Shown here piece by piece: positions 1 to 9,877 of a stretch of 64,000 bases of DNA. Both the position numbers and the translations under genes were made by a program. This DNA comes from Sindora glabra. Lineage: Eukaryota; Streptophyta; Magnoliopsida; Fabales; Fabaceae. How positions within the stretch are numbered: position 1 is the first letter of the stretch; each line of letters starts with the position of its first letter. Under the pieces are notes generated by a model. The model did no database searches. It had not been told where the DNA came from and worked only from the letters and a program-made list of their open reading frames with translations. The stretch spans positions 80,307,343 to 80,371,342 of the forward strand of contig CM035229.1 in assembly GCA_020226215.1 (NCBI GenBank), in the 5' to 3' direction.

Positions 1-1462
1 TGGCACTATCAGAAGACGTTCCAGGATAGTCCGGCACACAGCCTACCCCATTACAGATATGTGCTGGACCGACTTCGACTTGATCAGGTACGTAGGGGGT
101 ACTTACAATGTATAATTTCAAGGCTTTGTCCAATCCACAATTGTATTTAAATCACATGATAAAATTGTAACTTCAGATCGTCTGGATCCTGTACACTGAG
201 GAGGTCATCGCCGCACTGCCTCAATACTGCTTTGACGGGAGCGACACCTGGACAGCAGTGGTGCCGCTCATTCACTTCCAGATTGTCGAGTGGCACCAGC
301 CTGATAGGGCCTTGCGGCAGTTTGGACTGCGCCAGGCTATTCCAGAGCCACCGAAGCAGGTGGCAGAGGTCCACTGCCTTCACTTGTCCGGTCGGCATGA
401 CGAGGAGTGGCACATTCGACATCAGCCCTATATTGCACTCTGGGATATTCGGCGAGACTTGTGCGTTACTGCTGAGCCGACGACGCGCCTAGTTCTGGGG
501 ACACGTTCCGATTACATGACATGGTACAGACGGGTTACCAGACGGTGCATTACACCTGTCGGGGGGGCGCTTGACCTTGTGGTAATTTTGCGTGCTAGTT
601 TTTTGTATCTGATTTTCTTTATATGCATTACTATTATAACTAACTATAATGTCAAAAATTTGCACAGGCAGATGAGGTTTCTTCACTACAGGACTTCACT
701 ACCCCTGAGAGGCAGGCTATGTTCACATTCGATGCGCTTAGGTCAGCGACGGAGTCCATCCTTCATGCGATTCAGCAGGTTGATCACGGCATTATTGACT
801 CACATGCGGAGCCAGCTCCCGAGGCCCATCACATCCCAGACCCTCCGGAGGGTGACCATGATCAGCCTCGCTCTCGCCGACGACGTCGCACTGCTCCACG
901 GCATTCGTCACAAGTTGATGTTCCGCCCGCTTCTACAGTGCAGCAGATTCCACCTATGACTGCACAGGAGACCCCGACGATGATGGCGGATCTTACTGCT
1001 CCATCTCATTTGCACCCTACTACACCTGATGACTCTTCACCCTCCACCATGTTCCCGGCTGTACTATGTAGACCGTCCTCACCCCAGATGTACTAGTTTC
1101 CTCCTGATGTTCCTTCCTCATTCCAGGCATTTCCACACGTACCAGGAGTTCCATCTGCATTCTATGCCTTTCCTTCTGATGATGCTGGTCCGTCGCAGCC
1201 ATATCGTCCTGTATTTGATTGGCATACTCAGGAGCAGGGATTAGCACATGGTGGCATGATGACAGATGACTCAGAGATTGTAGATAGAGGTAGAGGTAGA
1301 GGCAGAGCGGGAGCCAGGGGTAGAGGCAGAGCAGGAGCTGGATGTAGAGCAGACACAGACACCGGGGATGTTACTCCCGAGCCTGCGCAGAGGGTTAGTA
1401 GATACGGCCGCCACATTACCGATCCTGGATGTGGGACTGGACATCACTTGCGCAGACATTAG
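1..1462 (+). pseudogene. Plant mobile domain (MAIN/PP7-long-form-like) gene of a MULE, exons 3-5
   Basis: By alignment with the complete copy at 19686-22171 the exons are 1-87 (first base missing), 177-581 and 668-1462. Introns begin GT at 88 and 582 and end AG at 176 and 667. Exon lengths match the other copy (88 and 405 bp), and the last exon is open in the same frame to the TAG at 1460-1462 except for one TAG at 1094-1096, where the other copy has CAG. The product has the aromatic-rich plant mobile domain (WYRRVTRRC motif), a basic stretch SRRRRRTAPRH, a Pro/Ser-rich linker, a Gly-Arg repeat tail and the end VSRYGRHITDPG...HHLRRH. Plant mobile domain proteins are known both as host silencing factors and as passengers of MULEs and retroelements. 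Here the context is clearly the transposon. Confidence 0.8.
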
Positions 1463-1789
1463 CCGCATTTTCTATGTTTTTTGTATATTTCTATATTTGT
1501 GTACATTTATCTTACTACTTTATTGCCAGACATCAACAATTAAGATGACTTTACTACTTTAGTGCCAGACATCAACATTTAGGATGACTTTACTACTTTA
1601 TTGCCAAACGTCAACATGCAGGATGCTTCTAATTACTACCACTTTTTTAATTGCTTGCGTAGGAATAATTACAAATAACAATAAATCACGAAGATCATTG
1701 CAATATTTAATTTTAATTAAAAAATGATGATAAGGACATCTCCCACATATAATAACTAATATTATTAATTTTTACGACTAATATGGATA
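1463..1789. other. MULE 3' spacer, no gene
   Basis: AT-rich sequence after the plant mobile domain stop. A short unit with the core TTTACTACTTTATTGCCA is repeated about three times (roughly 1508-1620), with related copies at 19580-19650 in the complete element. No coding signal. Confidence 0.6.
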
Positions 1790-2073
1790 AATAATATCAT
1801 AAAATCTAATTAATTAAATTTTACAAATTACAAGTTTGTTGGGTAGGCGCCAGGTGAAATGGGTAGGCGCCTCCCAGTCCCATAAGTTATAAACTTAAGT
1901 TTGTTGGGTAGGCGCCAGGTGAAATGGCGCCTCCCCAGTGAAATTTGCTACAGCGAAGGCGCCATGTTAGAAGGCGCCTTCATCTGGCGCCCTGCGTATT
2001 TTGGTAAATAGTTTCAAAACTGCGGTGAAGCGCAAAATAATTTATGAAATAAACGTATTAGCCTATTTTAACC
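1790..2073. repeat. Partial MITE-like MULE insertion with GGCGCC palindromes
   Basis: This block is absent at the equivalent place in the complete element (near 19400). It resembles the right half of the nested element at 22270-22893: an AT-rich lead, GGCGCC blocks, a line beginning CTGCGTATTTTGGTAAATA, then an AT-rich terminus near 2073. A 28-bp unit starting GTTTGTTGGGTAGGCGCC occurs twice (about 1832 and 1901). The left half is not recognisable. Confidence 0.5.
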
Positions 2074-3185
2074 TATCTATTCTTTTTTTATTTATCGTGT
2101 GAAAGTAAATAAATAATATTAATTATCATACTTTCACAAAAATTCATGTCTCTAGGGTGCACAATCAACACAGTCACCGCCGAATTAATTTAGAAATGAG
2201 GAGCAAGGGTGCCATGGACCAAAAGTGCCATGTCGCCTGTCGTTCCTTCCCTTCAGCGCGAACGATGCCATTTCGTCTAGCGTACCTCTACACGTCATTT
2301 GGCGTCTCTCTATCGTTGTTCATATCTTCTGTGCTTATTTCGATAAAATGTATCGAGTGAACGATGAAACGAATAATAATTTCTTAAAATATAATTAATC
2401 GGTACTTTTCACTCTCATTGCCAAAATATTTTATCATTCTGATGAAATAAAAAATATCTAATTCATGTTGTAATTCCGATTTCGTTACAAAATAAAAAGA
2501 CTATTGAAACGAATTAATCAGATTTTTTTAAATTTTTAGCTATCTATCTTCAACCTCGCCAGTTTGCATTCATTCTGTCACAAAATAAACAAAATTTTAT
2601 TCAAATAAATACAAATGGACAGGCATATTATTGGAATAAATGTAAAATAAGAAAAATATATTTATTACATTATATTTCTTTTCATTTTTAGCTATCTTCA
2701 ACTTTGTATATAAAAAATATTTTAGTATACTCAATCAATTTACTTATGTGTAATAACATATTAAATAATCACTTGTAATAATATAATTCCAAGCGTTAGA
2801 AGTTTATAATTTTAAAAATTGATAAAAATTAACTGTCATTACATAAAATTTTGAGAGACATTAATGTAAATTATGTAATTATTCTTTGTTGATCCTATAT
2901 TTTTTAAATAATATTTAATTATTTACTAAATATTTATTATTTTAATTCATTATATTATTATCATTAACTACTTTCTTATTTAATTTCTATAATAAATTTA
3001 TGTATTAGATATCAAAGTGGAGTTAACATATTTTTATATGACATTAAATATAATTATAAAATAAGTAATTTATTTTCAGTTTACAATCATATATTATTTA
3101 TTTTTATAATTTTTATTTTCAAATGATATCAACATTAATTAATTTCAAAAGAAAAAAATGAAAAAATTTGAAAAATGGAAAAATT
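2074..3185. other. MULE subterminal DNA, no gene
   Basis: AT-rich non-coding DNA. Positions about 2150-2420 match the reverse complement of 18790-19070, and 2420-3120 match 18060-18790. Both copies therefore share this long subterminal region. The short reading frames here are not conserved between the copies. Confidence 0.6.
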
Positions 3186-3189
3186 TGAC

Positions 3190-3300
3190 CGAGGGCGCCA
3201 CCTTGAATGGCGCCCTCGGAGAGCCCCAGAGGCGCCATCCAAGATGGCGCCTCCGCCCATGAGGCGCCACACCAAATTGCGCCTCCCGCCACCGTGCACA
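3190..3300. repeat. GC-rich GGCGCC palindrome island at MULE end
   Basis: A run of paired GGCGCC blocks, for example GGCGCCACCTTGAATGGCGC, each able to fold into a short stem with a 9-base loop. It lies about 80 bp inside the terminus at 3375. Similar islands sit just inside both ends of the complete element (17955-18051 and 28478-28672). Confidence 0.7.
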
Positions 3301-3375
3301 TTTCGGTAATATGTTTCGAAAAAACAGTAAATCGGTAATAAGTTTTGAAAATTACGTTATTTTGGTATTTTGGCC

Positions 3376-3480
3376 GCAGATCTTCTTTGGCAAGTACATA
3401 GCTAATGCACATTGGAGTTATTAAACTTCAACTCACAAGTGAACTTGCCAAAGGAGAGCTGCCCTCTTTCTGTTTTAGCT
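3376..3480 (+). ncRNA. MIR399: miR399 precursor A1, 5' arm cut by MULE
   Basis: The mature-like sequence is at 3446-3466 and begins TGCCAAAGGAGAGCTGCCCT, identical to hairpin B1. The partly complementary star arm is at 3376-3396 (GCAGATCTTCTTTGGCAAG), separated by a ~49-base loop. In B1 the star arm begins GGGCAG and is preceded by lower-stem sequence, a TATA box and a P1BS. Here everything 5' of GCAG is replaced by a MULE terminus. The lower stem needed for plant DCL1 processing and the nearby promoter are therefore gone. It is probably non-functional, or dependent on read-through from the transposon. miR399 targets PHO2/UBC24 transcripts in phosphate starvation. Confidence 0.85.
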
Positions 3481-4909
3481 TAGACATCGCGTCGTCTGCA
3501 TGCAAAATCAATCCACAAAGCAGGGTACGTAACAGCTAGAGGAGATTTTTCTTTAGGATTTATATTTTATCATCAAAGTTTCATTAGGTGGATTGTTTTC
3601 TGATGTCTCATGCCCTGCATGTATCATAGAAAATTTTATTAATTGTCACTAAAATAACTACTTTATTAATTATTGGTGTCGTTTTGTACTTATTTTTGAC
3701 ATGTATTCAGTTCTTTTTACTTAATTTGTATGCATATGCGGAAATAGGGCAGATGTACGTGGTTCTAATTTGTCCAAGCAATTATCTTTCAAAAAGAATA
3801 CCAATCTACACTCTTTTGAAGATCTATTATCTATTAAATCTCTTGCAAATAATACCGTTCGCTTCCTTGAACAGTGCAAAGCCGATGAATAGCTTCGCCT
3901 TAACGTCGTCATAGATTGTGTCTAATGATCTCCCTACTTGAGTTGTTCCATTTTGTGCAAGATTTCCTTTCAATCCTGCTTCGTTTTGCATTTCTCATCC
4001 GTTGCTTTCGATGATCTATTTCTACATTTATGGGTTTGCAGATGTTCTCATTTCTCAATTGAAAATTTGGCGCTTTTTTTCTTCACTTTTTAATTAATTT
4101 AACTTATTTACTTTCTTTCTCTGTGTTTCCTGCTTTAGTGTTTCATAGCTTGATCTCTTTATCTGCCAGTTTGTTTAAACTTTCTGTGACAGTATCCAAA
4201 TTTTTGTCTGCAAAATTGAACCGCTAATCTCCACCTTTTAATCTTTTGTGTGGTTATTGTATTGTGTCAATTTTGAACAAATTTCCCTAATCCTGGCTAT
4301 TATTTTTCCAAAATAGGCTTTTATCTCATAATCACTATTGATTATTGTGTTTAAGGTTTGCAAATACTGATCTGTAAATCCATAATTATCATGTTGTTAG
4401 CATCAAGCAAAAGAGAAAAGCCTATTGTTTAATTTGAAATTCGAATGCAAAATACATTATCATGATAATTTATTTATATTTTTCCTGACATTTGCCTTGA
4501 AAATTATAGATATTTTATCATTTTCCTTTTATGCCATCTATATGTGTTTATTATACTTTCATTGAAGGGCTATTATGGTTTCTCCTTCTTTGCTGAGTTG
4601 TGGAACCTGCTGCGTTGTGTCCTTACCTAGTCTTGTGTTTTGAGGTAAGCAATTCATTCCATGTTTGTTTTGTGCCAGCTGCATTGTTGATTCTTCCTTC
4701 AATAGTTATAGTCTACCTTTTGTAGGTAAAATAGTTGTTTTAGTGGTGATTTCCAACAAATTCTCCTAATAATCTTAAGAGGTAATTGTTTAAATATTGT
4801 CAAAGCAATATTGAACTCTTTTTATTTGTCTGATTATTGTTGTATATTAATCTTAACAAAAAATATACGACTTTAAATAGAGTCATGTTCTCCTATTGAG
4901 GTCCAACAA
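3481..4909. other. Downstream of miR399 A1, no protein gene
   Basis: Collinear with 34283-35860 in block B. In B1 this would be the 3' part of the miR399 primary transcript. The short reading frames that are partly conserved between copies (for example 3684-3914) show no recognisable protein family and differ in frame, so I treat the stretch as non-coding. Confidence 0.5.
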
Positions 4910-5524
4910 ATGAATTTTAAAATTGAAGATGGAAAATTTGAGAAGCCAAATAATAAAGAGGTTGACATGTATATTCTAAATGATCTTCTAATTAAAGAGT
5001 CCTTTGATCCCATTGAAACTATTGTTCATTTAACATATCCTTTTTTTAATTTTAAAAATTGAAGATGGAAAATTTGGGAAGCCAAATAATAAAGAGGTTG
5101 ATATATATATTCTAAATGATCTTCTAATTAAAGAATCCTTTGATCCCATTGAAGCTATTGTTCATTTAACATATCCTTTTTTTAATATAAAAGTTGGACA
5201 ACAATGAATGCTTGTGTGATTCTACAATTCTTTCCCCAAGACTCAGTATCATTGATTGATAACAAGGAAAGGGAATATTTGACCTCAAATGCAATATACA
5301 ATAGAAGATCAAATAAGTATTTGACATTAAAGATTTTTAATGGAATACATTATCTAGGATTGTTTAATCATAATTTCAAACTCAAAGGTAGGGTTCTTGT
5401 TATGCTTATGAAAATTATAGACAAATCCAATGATCTTTATAATAAAACTAAATTGAGAATCACACAATTGACAAATCTTTTCATAAGATCTCACTCTCAC
5501 ACAAAACAAGAGGTTGTCACTTAG
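4910..5524 (+). pseudogene. Helitron/PIF1-type helicase, C-terminal relic (block A)
   Basis: Translation gives a decayed version of the C-terminal end of Helitron RepHel helicases. An early part reads DGKFEKPNNKEVD...LLIKESFDPIETIVHLTYP, corresponding to the family's DGK-G-P-N...DPI--IV--TYP line. After a frame change, 5204-5524 reads DNKEREYLTSNAI...LFNHNFKLKGRVLVML followed by KSNDLYNKTKLRITQLTN, matching the family line GLPNH-LKLK-G-PVMLLRN-D-S-GLCNGTRL-I--L. Only this last part of the helicase remains. No Rep domain or helicase Walker motifs are present. It is a fossil shared with block B. Confidence 0.75.
4922..5193 (+). repeat. 136-bp tandem duplication inside helicase relic
   Basis: Two direct copies start with ATTGAAGATGGAAAATTTG at 4922 and 5058. 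The equivalent part of block B (about 35876-36010) has one copy, so the duplication arose in block A after the segmental duplication, or was lost from B. Confidence 0.85.
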
Positions 5525-6035
5525 TGTATATATGCTGTTTTTTATTGCATATTATCTCTCTACTATTTAATAGTATATCCTCTTTAGGTATTGCTTTCCT
5601 TGTAAAATTCTTAAATGCTCCAATTATTATTATGTCTATTATTATTTATATTTAATAAATAAAAGTTAATTATTAATTTTATTATTTATTTTTTCAATTT
5701 TTTAGAACCCACCTACATTAAAAATATATTTTTTTAATTTTTAATATGTTAAAAATCATAAAAGTCAACAATATTTAACTTCATTAATTAAATGAAGAGC
5801 ATACTTATAATTAAATCATATAATAACTTCTCATCAAAATATATTCTATTTGCTCATAAGTAACAATCAAGCCACTTATGGGTGATCCCTTGAGATCGAA
5901 ATACTAAATTTAAAATTTTAGATTCAAATGTTTTCTATTAAAAAAAAAGGTGGTTACCTCCAAATTGTAGCTGCATATCAATGTACCATTAGGTTTCATA
6001 TCCCAATCTGCCTTTAATTCATATTTTATATCTCA
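5525..6035. other. Intergenic, no gene
   Basis: AT-rich, collinear with about 36360-36920 of block B. Nothing recognised. Confidence 0.5.
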
Positions 6036-6108
6036 GACCAAGTAGTATAATGGACAAGATAAGGCATCGGATTCGGAGATAATTATTCTCTTAACTTGAG
6101 CTTGCTAT
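6036..6108 (+). tRNA. Decayed tRNA-Arg-like sequence (block A)
   Basis: It starts GACCAAGTAGTATAATGG, which fits a tRNA 5' acceptor strand plus box A (TRGYNNARTGG). It continues GATAAGGCATCGGATTCGGAG, resembling the D-arm and anticodon stem of plant tRNA-Arg. The T-arm (box B) is unrecognisable and the acceptor 3' strand is lost. It is a relic, either a tRNA pseudogene or the head of an old SINE, and not a functional tRNA. Block B has a copy at 36921. Confidence 0.45.
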
Positions 6109-7340
6109 ATTACAAGAAATAGACACTGTGTGTAGACAAATTTAATTCTGCCTAGGATATCTTATGATGTGCATTTGTAATATTTGATGTACGTTTGATG
6201 ATATAAGATGAAGTATAGATCAAAACCAAGAAAACTTTCTTAAGTTATTCTGAAGAAGCACTAAAGAGCAACAGCACAAACGGAAGGTGGAAAAACAGAA
6301 TATACATGGTTAATTGAAGCGCTAAACAATTATGATTCATATTTATTAATCTATTTGTATATACTTTTGTTTTAACTCATTTATATTTATTTATATTAAT
6401 TTTGAAATAAATATAAATTAAATCATTATTGGTACTTTCAAATTAGGATTATATTAGATTAATTTATTGATAATCAATATACATTTGTATTTATAAGAAG
6501 TAAGTTTATATGTTAAACAAATTAATATTATAAAATAAAAAACTTTGTTAAAATATCTTTATATATGTAATGATATTATTCCTAATATAAAGGTAAAGTA
6601 TAGGAGTGATTTGTATCAATCTGATTTTAGTATTACATAAGAATAAAGTTTAAAATAATTTCAAAGACACGGATCAATTACAAAAAGAACTTTATAGATA
6701 AAGGAATATCAAATGTAACGTGTTCTTAAATATCCATGTACTCTTTATTATTCGAATATTTTTTATTTTATTATAATGTCAATTTTAAATTGAATGAGAA
6801 TTTTATTTAATGTCTATTAATATTAAAATATTTAATCAACTATATATATTTGATATTAGAACGATTCTAAAAAATATGATATTAAAAAATGGTTAATTAT
6901 ATGTCAATAAGGACAAAGTAAAATTACGATTTTAAAAGGGGTAAAAATATAATTAAATAATATTATTATTATTAATTTGTTTTGAATTGTGATGACAAAT
7001 ATAATGCAGGGATAAAAATAGTAATAAAAAATATAAAGTAATAATAATTTAATGAATAAATAAATAAATTAAATTAATTATATATCTAAATGTTATGAAT
7101 CATTCATAATTTTAAATTTTATATCATAAATAAATGAGTGAGCCAACGATAATATATCCACTTATCTTAATCCATTTTCATCCTAACTCTTTTACTTGCC
7201 ATCATCTGGCTCCTTCATAAATTTGATTGGCAATTTTCGCATGTGAGCATGTGAGTTCCTTTTCCCCACTTCTGCTTTTTGGCTAGCTGTATGTGAAGAA
7301 TTTGAAAATTCAAAAGCATCACAATAAATGTGAACCAAAG
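6109..7340. other. Intergenic, no gene
   Basis: Strongly AT-rich and collinear with 36993-38290 of block B. I see only short random frames and A/T runs. Confidence 0.5.
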
Positions 7341-7355
7341 AAAGCGGCCGTTAGT

Positions 7356-7387
7356 GAATATCCATAGCATAATCTTGGAGCATATGC
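7356..7387 (+). promoter_or_regulatory. Two P1BS sites upstream of miR399 A2
   Basis: GAATATCC (7356-7363) and GCATATGC (7380-7387) both fit the PHR1-binding consensus GNATATNC. They lie 160-190 bp upstream of the hairpin and are preserved exactly in block B (38306 and 38330). A GCATATGC followed by GTTTATTCC is also found before hairpin A3, suggesting a common ancestral promoter. Confidence 0.6.
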
Positions 7388-7539
7388 CAATGTTTGAGTG
7401 GTTTATTCCATCTTTCCAAGCTACATACGAAGACTCACTTTTAAAGTGTGCTGTGTGCATACTGCAAAGTGCAAACACAATTCAGGGCTCGGGGACGGCG
7501 CTGAATGCCTTTGAGTTCAAAACTAGTTCAATAAGCAAA

Positions 7540-7670
7540 ACAGCAATACGGCAGCTCTCCCATGGCAGGTAATTAAGAATACAAGACCATGTTTTGGATT
7601 ATTGGAGCCAAAAACAGCAGATCTCTATGTCGACCTGCCAAAGGAGAGTTGCCCTGTGGCTGCTTTAGCT
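7540..7670 (+). ncRNA. MIR399: miR399 precursor A2
   Basis: The mature miRNA at 7636-7656 begins TGCCAAAGGAGAGTTGCCCT and ends in G, the canonical miR399b/c sequence. The star arm is at 7549-7569 (CGGCAGCTCTCCCATGGCAG), giving an 87-nt hairpin from star to mature. The star has A at 7562 where block B has T, which replaces an A-U pair opposite mature position 6 with an A-A mismatch. Two P1BS sites lie upstream. The known role is systemic phosphate-starvation signalling by repression of the E2 enzyme PHO2. Likely functional or nearly so. Confidence 0.92.
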
Positions 7671-7738
7671 TAATCTCTTTGATCCATAGGTAACCCCAAA
7701 GAAAAGGTATTTGAACACTGTGTGTGCTCAAATGCATC

Positions 7739-7814
7739 TCTCTCTCTCTCTCTAGTGTTGCATTTTATTGTTTTTAGAGAAAATTTTCTATATATATATA
7801 TATATATATATATA
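7739..7814. repeat. TC and TA microsatellites
   Basis: (TC)n at about 7739-7754 and (TA)n at about 7789-7814, within the probable miR399 A2 primary transcript. Block B carries the same pair with the TC run roughly twice as long and the TA run shorter. Confidence 0.9.
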
Positions 7815-8839
7815 GCAACTCCTCCTAGTGTGTTGAAATTAACATGCTTAAAAGAAGCTTTTAATGTCAATTTTCCATTAGTTAACGAGTTTCTGGGAAT
7901 GTTCCATTACTTTCGAACTTCGAGCGATCATAATTGTTTCCATTAAAGCAGATGTTAAATAACAAGGAGGTTGCACAGTAAAATCTTTAGCAAAGAAAAA
8001 CGATGCATTTTATGCATAATCACTTCTTCCACTTGACTCACATGTGAAAGATAGGTGAAATTAACACTTATATATGCATAAACTCCACCCTCTCATGAGT
8101 GAATCCAATCTCCAGACTCAAAAACATGCATTTAGTTTGCATAAATCTTCATACATCATAGTGCATTAGCTTTAACCTAAGCATTTTGAGAAATACGCCT
8201 GCTCTTAGGCTGCGCTTTGAGGATTAACTATCGTTACGGGCCATTTCTTTTTTCTTTTTCTTTTTTAACATTTAGGTATTCCTATTTCTTTTTTTTTATC
8301 GGATATGAAATTAATTCTCATTAAAAATGAGAATAGTAAATAATAAATTTATTTTAATAAAAATATTTTCAAGAATCAAATTTAACATTCTTTATTGAGT
8401 GTCAGATGTATGATAATTTCATTTTGAATACTTGCCTGTGCGTACTGAAATTAATGAATATTTTAGCACTTCTTTAATTCGCATCTCTTTAACTAATTTC
8501 AATCTTTTTCAATTGGCCATCTCAATCTATACGAGGCAAACAAAGTGAGAATAGGCAATTTAAAGGAGTGCTATATGGAAGTTATATTGCTCGAGTTAAT
8601 AAACTTCACTTGGATCTAGCTTTGAAACGCAGACGATGCTCGTGTAATCAGAGAAGCCCTCTGTAATTGACAGTAATTAATAAAAGTAGATAATATACAC
8701 GTGCTTACTAAAATTAAAAAGATCGATAAGAATTTAGACACTCTAAATGAAAATTAATTACTTTAATTGGATGTTAATTTTTGATAAATAATATTTTCAT
8801 TCAAGAAGGTAATAAAATTTTGACAAATAATATTTGTAA
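7815..8839. other. Intergenic, no gene
   Basis: Collinear with 38769-39781 of block B. Moderately conserved between the copies, with no frame conservation and no recognised motif. Confidence 0.5.
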
Positions 8840-8848
8840 ATTTCATAA

Positions 8849-9868
8849 TGCGAGCTATATGGTACCTTGGAGGTTTTGATACTCAGGATGACGTGTCACA
8901 ATCACCACCGTAAATTTTACATTATGTAATCACAACCCTTACATGAGAAATTAATATAATATGACAGGGAAAATTTATGCATGAATTCCACCATTAATTA
9001 ATGAATTCCACCATTAATTAAAATTGCATACGGAGCCCAACATATGGAATGAGTGTATTCCATGCCATTGCTGATGAGGCAATAAAATGGAAAATATGAT
9101 GAAAGGTGCAAAGTTAGATGAAACCTAGTTGATGTTCAGGGGAGTGAGAAGTGTGGTGGGTGATTGTGGATAGATGAATGTCTCTAGCTGCATCACTGAC
9201 ACAATACTTGAAATGAAACCTGAAAACGAAATGTAGCGTGGATGCTGGCGCTCCCCCCACTAGACCGACGTGTTCAACAGTAACTTTTCTCACCCTTGTG
9301 GATATAAGCAGGCTTGCCATCCTTTGGATATTCCAGCAAACGTCCCAAATCTTGTTGTGTGTTACTTCTAGTGCAAGATTGGGATAATGAAATCTAGTGT
9401 CTACGTTGTTTTTGTTGGCCACGTACTAGGTGTGTACAAGAGCTAGTCCAAATGCCTTTCCCAGGTCCAAGGATTCAAGGGGCAATTTTTTGGTCATACA
9501 CTTTTGTTGCTGAGAGGGAGGATGCTTTCATGGTAGAGTTTCCTTCCACGGAGGAGGACTCCGTTGGAGACGAGAATGCACTTGTATTTTTTAGCAGGCC
9601 CTGTCACGTGTTGAAGTTGGTCATAAAGAGAGCGTGGATGGGTGCGTTGAGAACTGTTGGAGATGGGGAATTTCATTGGCTTCTGCAGGGGGCCATTAGG
9701 GGCATGTCATCTTGGTCAACCAGACATTTGGCCAATTTTCCCTTAAGTGAATCTGGTAATTAAAACTCTATTTTTTATTTAACCTCCTACCATATGGCCG
9801 CATGACGCTCATCCACCTATCTCGGGTTCCGGAGCCTAGCATGAGGTAAAGATACTGTAGCCTTCACC
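8849..9868. mobile_element. 1,020-bp block A-specific segment, origin unknown
   Basis: Absent from block B, where AATATCTGTGGATCTCATAA runs straight on. In block A it is flanked by ATTTCATAA (8840-8848) and ATCTCATAA (9869-9877), a 9-bp direct repeat with one mismatch. That fits an insertion with a target duplication, or loss from block B between short repeats. I see no terminal inverted repeats, no poly-A tail and no recognisable protein. It is less AT-rich than its surroundings (open frames 9452-9763 on + and 9114-9422 on - resemble nothing I know), so it may be captured host sequence. Confidence 0.5.
8981..9020 (+). repeat. Perfect 20-bp tandem duplication
   Basis: ATGAATTCCACCATTAATTA occurs twice head to tail with no mismatch, inside the block A-specific segment. 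Confidence 0.95.
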
Positions 9869-9877
9869 ATCTCATAA

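Larger units (their letters stand above)
1..3375 (+). mobile_element. MULE, downstream half, truncated by the window edge
   Basis: This is the 3' half of a Mutator-like element. It carries the last three exons of a plant mobile domain gene, then a long non-coding tail ending in GC-rich GGCGCC islands and a terminus. The same order (coding tail, AT-rich spacer, GGCGCC island, terminus) occurs in reverse complement at 17875-21165, where a complete related element is delimited. Read inward, the terminus at 3375 starts GGCCAAAATACC; the complete element starts GGATAAAATATC. The base after 3375 is exactly where homology to the duplicate miR399 locus begins, so the element end is fixed to the base. 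The other end and the transposase lie upstream of the window. Confidence 0.85.

Noticed and set aside
1840..2000. GC-rich patches as CpG-island promoters
   Set aside because: They are GGCGCC palindrome arrays tied to MULE ends, with no TATA box or downstream gene in the expected place.
3684..3914. 76-codon frame partly shared with 34486-34704
   Set aside because: The shared N-terminus reflects the block duplication. Substitutions and frame ends do not look protein-constrained, and the location is downstream of a miRNA hairpin.
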